The notes: generated by a model from the letters alone, not told the origin. A DNA stretch of 64,000 bases from Candidatus Poribacteria bacterium (GCA_022827185.1 JAJDTM010000057.1:233151-297150), one strand, 5' to 3'. Positions 10,901 to 18,507 are shown, counted from the stretch's first letter. Numbers and translations: made by a program.

Positions 10901-11939
10901 ACGACTCGTTGCAACCAGCGAAGGTGGTACCACGGAATATACCTGGAGCTTCACGCTCATTGTTGATAATGTCAAGCCTGTAATCACCTCAATCACCCCG
11001 TCTGGAACGATCCGTGGTGGACTCCCGGTTATCTCCGCGAGTGCCAACGACGAATCAGGCGTTTCTAAAATGACGATTACCGTATGGGATAGTGCCGGTA
11101 AAGAGGTGAAAGGCAAGGCCGCAAATGATAGTGGAAAGGATGTTGAAGGTATCACCCGTGTGGATTTCAATCTTGAAGCACCGCTTGAAGAGGGGGTCTA
11201 CACGATTGAAGTCCGCGCGACGGATCCATACGACAACTCCGCTTCGGCGAAAGGGATTTTCACGATCGATTTCGATACCGCCGCACCGGTCATCACGATG
11301 GCTTCACCCCAAAATGAAGCACGTTTGACCAACCGCCGGCCCCTGATTTCGATCGCCTATGCAGATGCCGAATCCGGTGTAGATGTTGATTCTATCCGAT
11401 TCATTTTCAATTCCAACGTGATTAACCTCAAACCGAATCAGAAGACGGCTTCGCAGGTGCTATATAGACCAGAGGCTGATCTGCCATTCGGGCAACATAC
11501 GGTTAAACTTGAAGTGTCTGACATGGCGCATAAAGAGGGCAACGTCTCTGAAAAGAACAAAGGTGCCCGTGAAGCGAACATGGCAGCCTATGAGTTTACG
11601 TTCTTTGTTGAAAGTGTCGAGGGTCCGATATTGGTGGCGCGTCCGGTCAATGTTCCTAACCCGTTCAAGGACGAGACTCACATATCTTTCGCACTGACCC
11701 GGCAATCCGTAGTGAGCATCGCCATTTATGACAGCACACTCCGTCCAGTTCGTGTCCTTATGGATAATAAGATTCTGGACGCTGGCAATTATTTTGGCAA
11801 GGATGGCGGGATCTTGTGGAATGGAAAATCTTCTGGAGACGAAGAAGACTTAGCTCGAGGTATCTACTTCTGTCAGATTATTGTCGGAGACGGTATCGAG
11901 CCTGAATACGCCATTCTCAAACTCGCACTGACGCGCTAA
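4947..11939 (+). CDS. Giant secreted Ig-like repeat protein, FlgD-like C-terminus
   Basis: A 2330-residue predicted surface protein. The ATG at 4947 follows a strong AGGAGG ribosome site and opens a classical signal peptide (MKKR, hydrophobic core, cleavage near VFG-Q). Residues 142-209 are a pure GTDP tandem repeat. The middle consists of many beta-rich Ig/cadherin-like modules; two large segments, around residues 1015 and 1310, start with near-identical phrases (ITVDPA or ITTDPA, then YQKWTV) and look duplicated. A Ca-binding-like DCNMDGDMDD stretch lies near residue 890. The last 95 residues (NPFKDETHISF, IYDSTLRPVRVL, ARGIYFCQ) match the FlgD-like/T9SS-type C-terminal domain. Such domains usually direct export or surface attachment. 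The PorV-like gene next door supports that reading. The true ligand is unknown. Confidence 0.85.
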   Translation: MKKRTLVCFLIFTLCVFYTAIPNTVFGQEEEVSLAQKVYNKYKETLQDAEVQKHLPGVLESLSDPATLENPIIAQLGGFDNALNLLLGSPGLITNLVPDASPEMIALLGTEPIQIMFKDPDVRTLLQDTEAVKELAALLDLGTDPGTDPGTDPGTDPGTDPGTDPGTDPGTDPGTDPGTDPGTDPGTDPGTDPGTDPGTDPGTDPGTDPGQPIVEPPKEEVKPASPFDPITPANESTIVGESRLGGLSLNPFFEGRRAVEGLIRDANLQGHTADTLVDLILNQVPPGLLSKNQLASIRYALTSKSTSIFDNEPSQLDLENFGNAITPKPVELAYLDVPNTKYLTRDNLNLYVRVPLPAADIGNVTLMLQDGNGAMREQVIDLPSATVSHTFQLDESLAATNLPAWPTSTTGLFSGVNLRYSYDQLGEYETKPMMASTDATGSVVWEAAVEDIPLGSNVYYYFDVTPYEPVALDILSRNKLVQLALNPPEDPAELLGAIANARLDPPLTIENWSMPDPRNLQMVERGIIERLFTPQVNTAIGNFMNLPAVQKIIAGQQLTGADSREIGRALNRLQGPLLLSASALLGEIEDTKDPLLSSVFSVPDIDPASQSLWVANIDSIADNNYYLAATVNDTAGAPLDQIQEQFTVDTTAPEATIAFTPELNATGYRNSEGVFVATAPASGAATLNIRGIPQSALDAGESYLFFQEAELDSDGNFQNAWLPLTIESTMASSKILQAALSQNPEVLRPFVGDSLTDEQILGLIETVTPELILGQLTPALIQTEANKLLAQSDIAIQLDEYQSQVIHDILGVTFKLIDTLLPVSFEFVPGEGYAMTMPIQGEDMSLAIGNYGIRALGIDTLFNINASAPHARLRIVPPEYDKASVTSVVIGDCNMDGDMDDLYESGLVGDVTIFGNTTENVMLTVTVNHRSAHPATVSVQYMDATGAWQEIDKRDLAGLEMGSTLEIPWNVADFEALIGGKEMGEVMVRAVASNLLVGNDLTPTEDTIKLDAGICPLDPEVIAITVDPATTTNSVSGAPQGTLILNAYTPSRTSTTITSVRLAAKGPQDAEWKTDSSEVVDNIGGQALADLLGDLVNTVGPDKPIVNVDSTYQKWTVSIDTTTLMDTITKGSTDDNQYVVMGYANTDGGEIPPIPGVEAKFSVDNIGPTNITAVADADGAVEANEDGSYSVGGLVDKYDDTVESPMVTFTIKPVSYMATYASVMLVTDAEGVSIEKATETAEGSGVFEITVNVGILADGEYLENGTYMFHAVAVDAEEAEVPETDGAKISVNVENTYRPAPEILAITTDPAAETNPDSGAPKGTVTVNAYSIGETTSPLITAMGFEAKRRNDDDSMWKEVGTTEEGIAVTSEEVQELQQLNVDALADLITVAAGKAAGSAEPSPIHRYHAYQKWTVDIDTVALELSDTIDKDSPAARDASKDDNPYIVRAVAISAADEGETPSPDGVNSTFSLDNVDDVAPLGPTNIVAVADVAGMIEANEDGSYTVGGIVDDTVPSPIAIFTAEPTADPATYASVNLVQTTGEVSETVAEGEAGVLDLTIDVGLLENGTYMFHALAVDESGNVQTDESPMITVHVLNFRVSDVTDIAVIAVDGTDVAEAPAEPIPLRGSVTVSFMVANGSLAAEELSGAVDGSEVPSESAEDPENTFSLKVEVGALVDGVYTPDGVVTKRNGSVAFPITTVNVDNTGPMVTIESPTEDETVESLPTIRATYHDGAGAGVDGATGSLALARLQPPDEAEIVVDQADLDKDAASLVYTRSEPLAGGAYRVTVQVADNLGNVGEGSAEFAVTGTAPMVAIQSPASGQTFEHGEPLISGEFSGAGTVEVTTFTINDVDATPEVDGNRFSYTPEAALGDGNHTVVVAVTDGDGNTAQTSVTFAVEMPKDTTPPIISAAAPNGVIKDADHDKVGSAKISAVVTDEQSAISSVKYSINGGQLRSIAKSNIVGGKIEAPIDFNAHGPGLYNVRLVATSEGGTTEYTWSFTLIVDNVKPVITSITPSGTIRGGLPVISASANDESGVSKMTITVWDSAGKEVKGKAANDSGKDVEGITRVDFNLEAPLEEGVYTIEVRATDPYDNSASAKGIFTIDFDTAAPVITMASPQNEARLTNRRPLISIAYADAESGVDVDSIRFIFNSNVINLKPNQKTASQVLYRPEADLPFGQHTVKLEVSDMAHKEGNVSEKNKGAREANMAAYEFTFFVESVEGPILVARPVNVPNPFKDETHISFALTRQSVVSIAIYDSTLRPVRVLMDNKILDAGNYFGKDGGILWNGKSSGDEEDLARGIYFCQIIVGDGIEPEYAILKLALTR
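5370..5573 (+). repeat. 12-bp tandem repeat, 17 units (GTDP)
   Basis: Seventeen in-frame 12-bp units of the type GGAACCGATCCA or GGCACGGATCCG, each encoding Gly-Thr-Asp-Pro. Units alternate between a few silent variants, suggesting expansion by slippage or unequal crossover in blocks of two or three. It forms an acidic, extended linker between the N-terminal helix-rich part and the beta-rich part of the giant protein. Confidence 0.95.
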
Positions 11940-12013
11940 GTAAATGGCAGTCCGCATGTCGGGAACTGGACCCCCGTTCAGTTCCCGGTGTGGACAGTCT
12001 TTTGGAGGATATA

Positions 12014-13027
12014 ATGTTAATGACAAAGCAAATTGCTAAATGGGTTTCTAAAAAGTGCCCAAAATTGCTATGCGGTTTAATACCACTTTTCTTTCTTATC
12101 CTAACGGTGGCGCCGGTCAGTTTTGCCGGAGTGAATGCCATGCCACACCTACGGCTTGGTGCCGGTGCACGCTCAATCGGCTTAGGCGGTGCCTTCACGG
12201 CAATCGCCGATGACGCCACCGCAACAGTCTGGAATCCAGCAGGACTCGGATCCGCAGCGGATTTAAGTCTTAATCTTTCAACCCAACAACTTGACCTTGA
12301 TAGAAGCCACAACTTCATCGCACTGACGAAAGCGCTCGGTTCAGCGGGTTCTATCGGGCTTGCTGTTGTAAATGCTGGTATCAGTGGTATCCCCGTCTAC
12401 GATGAGCGGACAGCATTTTCTACTAAGTTTGACTATAGTGAGTTTAACTATAGTGCAAACGCCTATTCGCTCTCTTATGGCATCGGTATCGGGAACTTCG
12501 GCATCGGTTTAACAGGACGATGGCTGATGGATAACTTCGGTTTAGACAGCGTTGAAAACCAGAGCGGATTTGGGGGCGTCGATGTTGGATTGATGGGGCA
12601 TGCCCTGCACATAGATGTCGGCGAGGAAAAAGTGCCGACTTTCCATTATGGCGTTGTTGCTAAATATCTCGGCGCATCCCTCGGTGATGACACCGTTCCT
12701 ATGGTCGTCAATGTCGGTTTAGCCTACAACCTCTATATGGGCAACGTCGTCACATTCGCAGCGGATGTCGAACAAGAGTTCGTCAACCTTGTCGAGAGTG
12801 CAACGAGCTTACGGCTCGGGGCTGAATACACGCTCGTCACTTACAAATCCACTGCCTTGTCAATTCGTGGTGGTGTCAAAGCTTCACGCGATGTACAGAA
12901 CCTCTTTGGAGGGTTTGGTGTGAACATAGGCGGGCTGCAGATTGACTATGCTATTCAGGATGGCATGGCGAGTGATATTGACGGTGTCGGATCAACTCAC
13001 TTTGCTTCCCTCTCTTATAGATTCTAA
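12014..13027 (+). CDS. PorV/UPF0164-family outer-membrane protein
   Basis: Predicted outer-membrane beta-barrel of 337 residues. A signal peptide (hydrophobic stretch ending PVSFA) precedes LGAGARSIGLGGAFTA and DDATATVWNPAGL, the hallmark opening of PorV/PorQ/UPF0164 proteins. The remainder alternates short amphipathic strands and ends in an aromatic residue (SLSYRF), as expected of a barrel terminus. The start at 12014 is chosen because GGAGG lies six to seven bases before it. It sits 75 bases after the giant gene with the FlgD-like C-terminus. In T9SS-type systems PorV helps export or anchor such proteins, so a client-shuttle relationship is a reasonable inference. Confidence 0.82.
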   Translation: MLMTKQIAKWVSKKCPKLLCGLIPLFFLILTVAPVSFAGVNAMPHLRLGAGARSIGLGGAFTAIADDATATVWNPAGLGSAADLSLNLSTQQLDLDRSHNFIALTKALGSAGSIGLAVVNAGISGIPVYDERTAFSTKFDYSEFNYSANAYSLSYGIGIGNFGIGLTGRWLMDNFGLDSVENQSGFGGVDVGLMGHALHIDVGEEKVPTFHYGVVAKYLGASLGDDTVPMVVNVGLAYNLYMGNVVTFAADVEQEFVNLVESATSLRLGAEYTLVTYKSTALSIRGGVKASRDVQNLFGGFGVNIGGLQIDYAIQDGMASDIDGVGSTHFASLSYRF

Positions 13028-13039
13028 AGGAGAAAACGT

Positions 13040-13903
13040 ATGAAAATGATAAGAGGCACTCTGAAGTTGGCACTGATTCTGTACATCTGCGCAGCACTCA
13101 GTGGCGTTTATGTCCTATCCGCCTCGGCACGAATTACACCGCACGAAGGCGATGATGACACTATACTCATTACTATTGAAAAGGGAGATACCCTCTGGGA
13201 TCTCTGCCAAGAGCACCTCGAGGACCCACTCCGGTGGCGTGAACTGAGTAAGTACAATGACTTCACTAATCCGCATCTCATCTACCCCGGCGAAAAATTG
13301 CGTATTCCACTCTCTATGGCAAAAGATGCTGTTGATATCGCTGAAGACGAGCTGCAGCAGCAGCGGGAAGAACTTGAAAAGCTAAAAGCGGAATTATCCG
13401 AATCCGAAGCAACCCGGGATAAACTTGAGGCGGAAATTAAAGCACTCAATAAGAATTCGCTTAAACTTGAGGCGCAACTCAAGGAGCTTGAGGCCAGTCT
13501 GAAATCACAAACAGAATTGATGCAGGCTGTTACAGACTCAGGAAGCGAAATCGCTTCCGGTATCAAAGAATCTCTTGAAGCCAACAAAAAAGCGCTTCTC
13601 GATGCAATCGCTCACCTCGATGAGCATCTTGCTGGGATCAATAAGATGATCAAAGAGCACAAAATGGCAGAGGAAGCAACGCAGGCGGTCATTGAGTCTA
13701 TCCAAGGGGACGTGAAGACGCTTTTGACACAGGTTGAGACGAACCAAAAGGCAATCAAAGAAGTCAAGATGATGCTTAAGGATGCCAAAGGTGTACACGA
13801 GGAAGCTTCTACGTCCAAACGTGCTTTGGTGTTCCTGACAACGGTCGCAGCAGGTATCGGATGGTTTGCTATAAACGCTATCGGTGGACGCAGCGGCGAA
13901 TAA
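13040..13903 (+). CDS. LysM-domain coiled-coil membrane protein
   Basis: A 287-residue protein, probably cell-wall associated. It has an N-terminal signal/anchor (about 8-30), a LysM peptidoglycan-binding module (about 44-93, ITIEKGDTLWDLC to YPGEKLRIP), then a long coiled coil rich in Glu, Lys and Leu (about 100-260), and a second hydrophobic segment near the C-terminus (ALVFLTTVAAGIGWFAINAI). AAGGAG precedes the ATG at ideal spacing. It follows the PorV-like gene by 12 bases and ends the surface-protein operon at a clear terminator. It may tether the system to peptidoglycan; that role is inferred. Confidence 0.82.
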   Translation: MKMIRGTLKLALILYICAALSGVYVLSASARITPHEGDDDTILITIEKGDTLWDLCQEHLEDPLRWRELSKYNDFTNPHLIYPGEKLRIPLSMAKDAVDIAEDELQQQREELEKLKAELSESEATRDKLEAEIKALNKNSLKLEAQLKELEASLKSQTELMQAVTDSGSEIASGIKESLEANKKALLDAIAHLDEHLAGINKMIKEHKMAEEATQAVIESIQGDVKTLLTQVETNQKAIKEVKMMLKDAKGVHEEASTSKRALVFLTTVAAGIGWFAINAIGGRSGE

Positions 13904-13924
13904 TCTGGACGCATTACCTTTTAG

Positions 13925-13961
13925 GCAGGGAAGGTGTTTCAACCACCTCCCTGCTTTTTTT
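13925..13961 (+). terminator. Rho-independent terminator of the surface-protein operon
   Basis: GCAGGGAAGGTG pairs with CCACCTCCCTGC (one bulge) around a short loop and is followed by TTTTTTT. It lies about 20 bases after the stop of the LysM gene. Confidence 0.88.
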
Positions 13962-14033
13962 ATACGAGGCACGTAGAACCAAGATGCTGGTCGGGTCTTG
14001 ATTCCCTCACCATCGCTAAAAGGTCTTGGGTAT

Positions 14034-14639
14034 ATGTTAGCAAATACCTTGAAATACCCCCAACCACCCTTCACGCAAGCGATTCAGCTTTATGGCGATA
14101 GATCAGGAAGTAAGGGGACTTTTAAGTTCGCTGGCTTCGCATGGATACAGCACACGAAGGTCATACTCGTACAAGGGAACGAGCAGAGCCTAAACGGTGC
14201 CTCTGAATGGCGATGTTTATTACGGCTAATCGCACTTGCACATCGTCTCAAAAAACCTATCGTTTTGTGGAATCTACCGGTCGCGTATATTGCTAAAATA
14301 CAGCGCAAAGCGAATTTAGCATCTGCGCAGGCAATTCAAAGAACCGAGCTGGAACTCCTAAGGCTGCCATACCCTGTCATTACCGTTTATGACAGGGCTA
14401 ATCATACGGATTACGACCCGCGTGAACTCATATGGAGCGATGGCGTGGTCCTTGTGGCATTACCGGACGCACAATCTTCTGAACAGGAGAAGCTCAAAAT
14501 AGCAGCGCATCCAACAGACATCGCACCTGCAATCTTAGAACTCCTGGCTCAGGCAGAGACAATTCCCGCCACAGAATTGGTGAAGAACCGGCGAGAATCT
14601 CTACACTTCCTCGTAGAAATCGAACCCGTTGTACAATGA
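14034..14639 (+). CDS. AccA-like (carboxyltransferase alpha-related) protein
   Basis: About 201 residues. The first 60 residues (QAIQLYGDRSGSKGTFKFAG and HTKVILVQGNEQ) and the following helix (LRLIALAHRLKKPIVLWNLP) resemble the AccA subunit of acetyl-CoA carboxylase, which transfers CO2 from carboxybiotin to acetyl-CoA. However, the protein is shorter than AccA (usually over 300 residues), and the glycine-rich GGSGGALA oxyanion segment is not visible, so catalysis is doubtful. I chose the ATG at 14034; no strong ribosome site is present. The next gene, 12 bases away, encodes a phospholipid-synthesis enzyme, giving a lipid context. It may be a divergent regulatory homologue or a distant crotonase-fold protein. 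Confidence 0.5.
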   Translation: MLANTLKYPQPPFTQAIQLYGDRSGSKGTFKFAGFAWIQHTKVILVQGNEQSLNGASEWRCLLRLIALAHRLKKPIVLWNLPVAYIAKIQRKANLASAQAIQRTELELLRLPYPVITVYDRANHTDYDPRELIWSDGVVLVALPDAQSSEQEKLKIAAHPTDIAPAILELLAQAETIPATELVKNRRESLHFLVEIEPVVQ

Positions 14640-14651
14640 GGAGGCATCGCA

Positions 14652-15272
14652 ATGTTTGAAGTCATAAAGCCCCGTCTTGAGACCATCCTGTCTACGATTG
14701 CCAACAAAATGGTGGCAATCGGCATTACGGCGAACATGGTGACAATCTTTGGGTTCTTTGTCAACCTCATTGCGACCTTTTACTTTGCGACAGGCCACCT
14801 CATTACGGGTGGTATTCTTATTTTGTTTGGCGGAAGTTTTGATATGATAGATGGGGCGGTCGCACGCGCCCAAAGAAACTTACGTCCATCCGGAGCACTT
14901 TTGGATTCCGTGATTGATCGTTATTCGGAAGGCTTCCTCTTCCTTGGAGCACTCATCTATTTTTCTGGGTTGGAAAGTCTACTGGGAATAATTTTAGCGT
15001 TCGGGGCATGGTTTGGTTCAATACTCGTCAGTTATGTGAGAGCAAGAGCGGAGGGACTCCAAATTACTTGTAAGGTCGGACTCATGCAACGACCCGAACG
15101 CATCATCTTACTCGGTACTGGCACCCTACTACAAGGCATTCTCTGGTACAAATTTCCGATTGTCCAAAACACTGGGATGATTCTGCTCTGTACACTCGGT
15201 ATCCTCACGTTCACCTCGCACATTACTGCCGTTCACCGTCTGATCTTCTCTTATCACGAACTTGAACGCTAA
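14652..15272 (+). CDS. CDP-alcohol phosphatidyltransferase (archaeal/PIP-synthase-like)
   Basis: Integral membrane enzyme that transfers a phosphatidyl group from a CDP-lipid to an alcohol. The 206-residue protein has the complete active-site signature D-x2-D-G-x2-A-R-x8-G-x3-D-x3-D (DMIDGAVAR, then SGALLDSVIDR) and about six hydrophobic helices. The DSVIDRY ending resembles the phosphatidylinositol-phosphate or archaetidyl type more than PgsA, but the alcohol substrate cannot be read from sequence. GAGGAGG precedes the ATG. It is convergent with, and overlaps by four bases, the TauE-like gene on the other strand. Confidence 0.88.
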   Translation: MFEVIKPRLETILSTIANKMVAIGITANMVTIFGFFVNLIATFYFATGHLITGGILILFGGSFDMIDGAVARAQRNLRPSGALLDSVIDRYSEGFLFLGALIYFSGLESLLGIILAFGAWFGSILVSYVRARAEGLQITCKVGLMQRPERIILLGTGTLLQGILWYKFPIVQNTGMILLCTLGILTFTSHITAVHRLIFSYHELER

Positions 15273-16069
15273 CCAAGTCCGAGAAGCGATTTAATATCTA
15301 AATTAAAGGGCTCTAACGCAAGATTCGTCGCAAAAATAAGCACTGTTACAACGAGAACCACTTTAATCCATTTATCACCTTTTTCGACAGCCCAATGGCT
15401 GCCAATCCATGCCCCCGTAGCATTCCCTATCGCTAACGTCACACCTAAAGTCCAATCTACCTGTTTGCTCATGATAAAAGTGCCGAGCGCGACCACGGTA
15501 TAAACAAAGATAACAAAAACTTTTATCGCGTTCGTCCGAACGAGATCGATACCTGTCAAAAGGCGCAAAGCCGTTATAACAAGCAGCCCCACACCCGCTT
15601 GAATGAAACCCCCGTAAATCCCGATAAAGAAGAATACAACCATCGCGATGACTTTAGCACCTGTCCCGCTACTTTCAATCCTATCCTTTAACCGTGCTGT
15701 CGGGTTCAGTAATGTTAAGCCGAGCATAATCAACATCACGGCTGCGAGAATGAATTGAAACAGGGCTGCACCTGTACCAATCGCAATTTTAGCACCTATC
15801 CATGCCCCGATAGCTGCAGGAACAGCAAGTAAGATGCCATACCGAAAGTCAGAAACTCCCTTACGCCGGAAACCCATAATGGCACTGAGGTTTTGAAAGA
15901 AAATGGCGATCCGGTTTGTGCCGTTTGCTAAGGTCGGGTCGGAGGTAAGGAAGATAAGCATCGGGAGTGCTAACAGCGATCCGCCAGCGGCAACTGTGTT
16001 TATGAAACCTGCACAGATACCTGTGCCAAAGAGTAAAACGGTGTGCAAAAAATTGAATTCAAAATCCAC
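15269..16069 (-). CDS. TauE/SafE (TSUP) family membrane permease
   Basis: A 266-residue multi-spanning protein of the TSUP family, which exports sulfite, sulfoacetate or related anions. Typical opening GICAGFINTVAAGGSLLALP and the matching second-half repeat GGFIQAGVGLLVITALR are present, consistent with two four-helix inverted halves. Given the five sulfatases in the window, sulfate or sulfite handling is an attractive but unproven role. The 3' end overlaps the phosphatidyltransferase gene by four bases. Confidence 0.85.
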   Translation of the reverse strand: MDFEFNFLHTVLLFGTGICAGFINTVAAGGSLLALPMLIFLTSDPTLANGTNRIAIFFQNLSAIMGFRRKGVSDFRYGILLAVPAAIGAWIGAKIAIGTGAALFQFILAAVMLIMLGLTLLNPTARLKDRIESSGTGAKVIAMVVFFFIGIYGGFIQAGVGLLVITALRLLTGIDLVRTNAIKVFVIFVYTVVALGTFIMSKQVDWTLGVTLAIGNATGAWIGSHWAVEKGDKWIKVVLVVTVLIFATNLALEPFNLDIKSLLGLG

Positions 16070-16083
16070 TTGAATCTTTTGTT

Positions 16084-16164
16084 ATACCATTTCTAATGTG
16101 CGTGTGGCATAAACTTGCCTCGCAGTGAGAGTTTGTGCCACTGGTGCCCTTTCAGAAATGGTAT
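16084..16164. repeat. 81-bp hairpin element with 11-bp terminal inverted repeats
   Basis: ATACCATTTCT at 16084-16094 and AGAAATGGTAT at 16154-16164 are perfect inverted repeats. Inside, GTGGCATAAACT and AGTTTGTGCCAC pair with one mismatch, so the whole unit can fold into a long hairpin. It lies between two minus-strand genes and reaches the stop of the small membrane gene. Confidence 0.7.
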
Positions 16165-16442
16165 TATCTCCTTTTTTGCGATAAATTTGATAGCAGCTGG
16201 CGATATTTCGCAACGCCAATTATGATGAGCGCAGTAAGATTGCCTACAACAATAGCACTTCCGAGTCCCGTAATTGCTAAAAATCCGCTAATCTGAAGAA
16301 TGCCAGCTCCAAACGGACAGTGCCAATGTAGAATGAAGATACCCACGGCGGGAATCAATAGACCAAGGAAAAAACCTATTCCTGCAGCAGTGCCAGCAAC
16401 ATTCTGAAACCTTTTCAACGCTGGTAGTTGAACTTCAAACAT
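16164..16442 (-). CDS. Small membrane protein of unknown function
   Basis: A 92-residue protein with two or three hydrophobic segments (about 15-40 and 47-75) and a basic tail ending in KRR. I do not recognise a family. AAAGG lies eight bases before the ATG. It follows the MetE-like gene by 30 bases on the same strand, so the two may be co-transcribed. The stop falls in the end of a palindromic repeat. Confidence 0.55.
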   Translation of the reverse strand: MFEVQLPALKRFQNVAGTAAGIGFFLGLLIPAVGIFILHWHCPFGAGILQISGFLAITGLGSAIVVGNLTALIIIGVAKYRQLLSNLSQKRR

Positions 16443-16472
16443 CTGTGCCTTTCTTTTCTACGTCCAATTTTG

Positions 16473-17492
16473 CTAAGCAAGTCCCAAATATTTATCTCGG
16501 CCCTGTACGAGTGCCTCTATCTTCCGATCTACCACGGAACGTTGGAGCATCCAAAACCCGCAATCCGGATGCACCCAACCAATCCGTCCGGCTCCCAATA
16601 CTTTTTCGGCTTTTTCGATACTGGAGGCTACATCATCAGGTGTCTCGATCGGATTAACCTTGACATCAATCACACCGATACCGAGGACAATATTTGAGGC
16701 AACTGCCTTAAGTGCCTCAAGATCTGCCTCAGGACGGTGTTTCAGTTCCAAAACGAGATGATCGCATCGGAGTGTATTCAAAAAGTCAGTCAGCGTTTTC
16801 CAGTTACCTTTCTGGATAACTTGTCCGCCATAGTTCCCGAAGCAGAAATGGACTGCCTTCTCTCCCTCAAACGCGTCAAGCACAATATTAATCGCCTCGG
16901 CAGCGCGGGGCCCGTCTTGTGGGTTACCCGGTATATTCGCCTCGTCAATTTGGAGACAGGCACACTCCAGTTCACGCACCTGTGCCGCTAAAACTTCTGC
17001 TAAAGCGGTAAGCAGTGCATCGAAATCACCGTAGTGTTTGTCCAATAACGTCCGTGCGAGCATGTACGGACTTGTTACCGTAAATTTGATGTGTTTACCG
17101 GCAACATCCATAGCACGCTCACAATCAGAGACGAGGTTTAATGTGCCTTCTCCTAACGCTCCCTCAACAACTCCCGCAGGTTTCGCTCGAAACGACATCG
17201 TCTGCATCTGCCTAAATTCCTGCCATTCCTGCCTTCCCACCTCTGCCCTTACACCCGAAAGCGGACGAATAAAATAATCAATCATCCCATTAGTATCTGG
17301 ATGGTTTGGGTCAAAGCGGTAGAGTTCACCATCGGTCGGTAGGTCGATACCGCGTTGACGCTGGGTGTCCACGACAACGCGTGTTGCGTCAAGAAGGGAC
17401 TGTTCCGTCGGCATTGACAGAAGCCATGCCGGTACAGGATAAGAGCCGACAGTTGTGGTTAAAATTTCTGGTTTCTTTGTTGGAGTTTTCAC
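16473..17492 (-). CDS. MetE C-terminal-like methyltransferase (cobalamin-independent)
   Basis: About 339 residues of the UROD/MetE-like TIM-barrel superfamily. The start TTTVGSYP matches the family opening. Likely zinc ligands are visible: His and Cys in AVHFCFGNYGG, Glu in LELKHRPEAD and Cys in VHPDCGFW. These correspond to the His, Cys, Glu, Cys set that activates the thiol in MetE. The folate-binding N-terminal half of full MetE is absent, so the methyl donor may be something other than methyltetrahydrofolate. The start is uncertain: I prefer the GTG at 17492, just after the stop of the upstream lipoprotein gene; an ATG at 17543 overlaps that gene. Confidence 0.8.
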   Translation of the reverse strand: MKTPTKKPEILTTTVGSYPVPAWLLSMPTEQSLLDATRVVVDTQRQRGIDLPTDGELYRFDPNHPDTNGMIDYFIRPLSGVRAEVGRQEWQEFRQMQTMSFRAKPAGVVEGALGEGTLNLVSDCERAMDVAGKHIKFTVTSPYMLARTLLDKHYGDFDALLTALAEVLAAQVRELECACLQIDEANIPGNPQDGPRAAEAINIVLDAFEGEKAVHFCFGNYGGQVIQKGNWKTLTDFLNTLRCDHLVLELKHRPEADLEALKAVASNIVLGIGVIDVKVNPIETPDDVASSIEKAEKVLGAGRIGWVHPDCGFWMLQRSVVDRKIEALVQGRDKYLGLA

Positions 17493-17496
17493 AGAT

Positions 17497-18507
17497 TTAA
17501 TTTTCCACCAATTTAAAGGAATCAAGTTCAAAAACAGTGTCAATTGTCAACTCGCCACGGGTCTGGGACTGCGTAAACTTAATGATACCGACATCGGGGG
17601 CAATCCATTTTTTTACGATGGTGATATCAAGTGGGAAGTCCTGATTGCCAATATCAAAACCCCACCGAAATGATTCCTGAACCTGAAAGACATTTTCAAA
17701 AGTTCCGGCGGGTACAGTCACTGTTTCTTCTGAAAGTACTTCGAATTCGTCAAGCCCACCACCAATTGGAAAAAGTTCAGGGACTAATTTCGCTTGGAAG
17801 TTCACATCCCATTTCTCACCCGGAATAAGTGGAAATTGATATAACGGAAGAAATGGCTCAAATAGGATTGTGTCGCCTGTGCCGGATGTGGTGTTCTGTG
17901 CATGTTGCACTACACCGGATACCTCGCCACTTTCATTGAGACGCGGACCGAGATAAGAGTAGTTGACAATGTTCTCTAATCCTTCGTCCGCACTTGATTT
18001 CTGAAGCACGAAACTCTCAACGGTTTTCCCACTTGCGCGTTGAATCTGAATGGTATCTATGATTTCAAAAGTGATCTCACTGCCGCTATCATTGCGGTAG
18101 TGCCACGTGTTCCCGACAGCCAATGGATAGTAATTCCCGGGTCGAGTCTCCCACACTTGGATGTCCAGTGTGCTTGTGGTAGCGTTTTCGCCATCGCTGA
18201 CTGTAACCTCAATCTGGTATTTCTGTTCAGTTTCGGGGGCCTGCCAGACGGCTCCAGAGGCGTTCTCCGTGAGTTCACCGCCTGTAACTGACCATGTATA
18301 CGATAAAACATCATTCTCAAGGTCACCAGTGACCAAGCGGATTATCACTTCCTCTCCCGGTTCGACTATATCTGATTCTGCTTCAAAGGTTAAAATCCGT
18401 GGTGCGAGGTTTGTACGACTCGGATCTTCTTCCCCGCACCCCATTACAATCGCAATAAATAAAACACAGAAGATCTTCCACGCATTGACACCTTTTTTAG
18501 CTTTCAT
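17497..18507 (-). CDS. Lipoprotein with PKD-like and GNxWxYR domains
   Basis: A 336-residue predicted lipoprotein: a hydrophobic N-terminus ends in the lipobox IVMGC (C24). Residues about 35-120 look like a PKD/Ig domain (SYTWSVTGGEL, VTVSDGENA). The C-terminal part contains YYPLAVGNTWHYR, VTVPAGTFENVFQV and WIAPDVGIIKF, a pattern that recurs in the extracytoplasmic part of the sigma-factor fusion at 49733. AAGGA precedes the ATG at 18507. Function is unknown; a surface-exposed role is likely. Confidence 0.75.
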   Translation of the reverse strand: MKAKKGVNAWKIFCVLFIAIVMGCGEEDPSRTNLAPRILTFEAESDIVEPGEEVIIRLVTGDLENDVLSYTWSVTGGELTENASGAVWQAPETEQKYQIEVTVSDGENATTSTLDIQVWETRPGNYYPLAVGNTWHYRNDSGSEITFEIIDTIQIQRASGKTVESFVLQKSSADEGLENIVNYSYLGPRLNESGEVSGVVQHAQNTTSGTGDTILFEPFLPLYQFPLIPGEKWDVNFQAKLVPELFPIGGGLDEFEVLSEETVTVPAGTFENVFQVQESFRWGFDIGNQDFPLDITIVKKWIAPDVGIIKFTQSQTRGELTIDTVFELDSFKLVEN

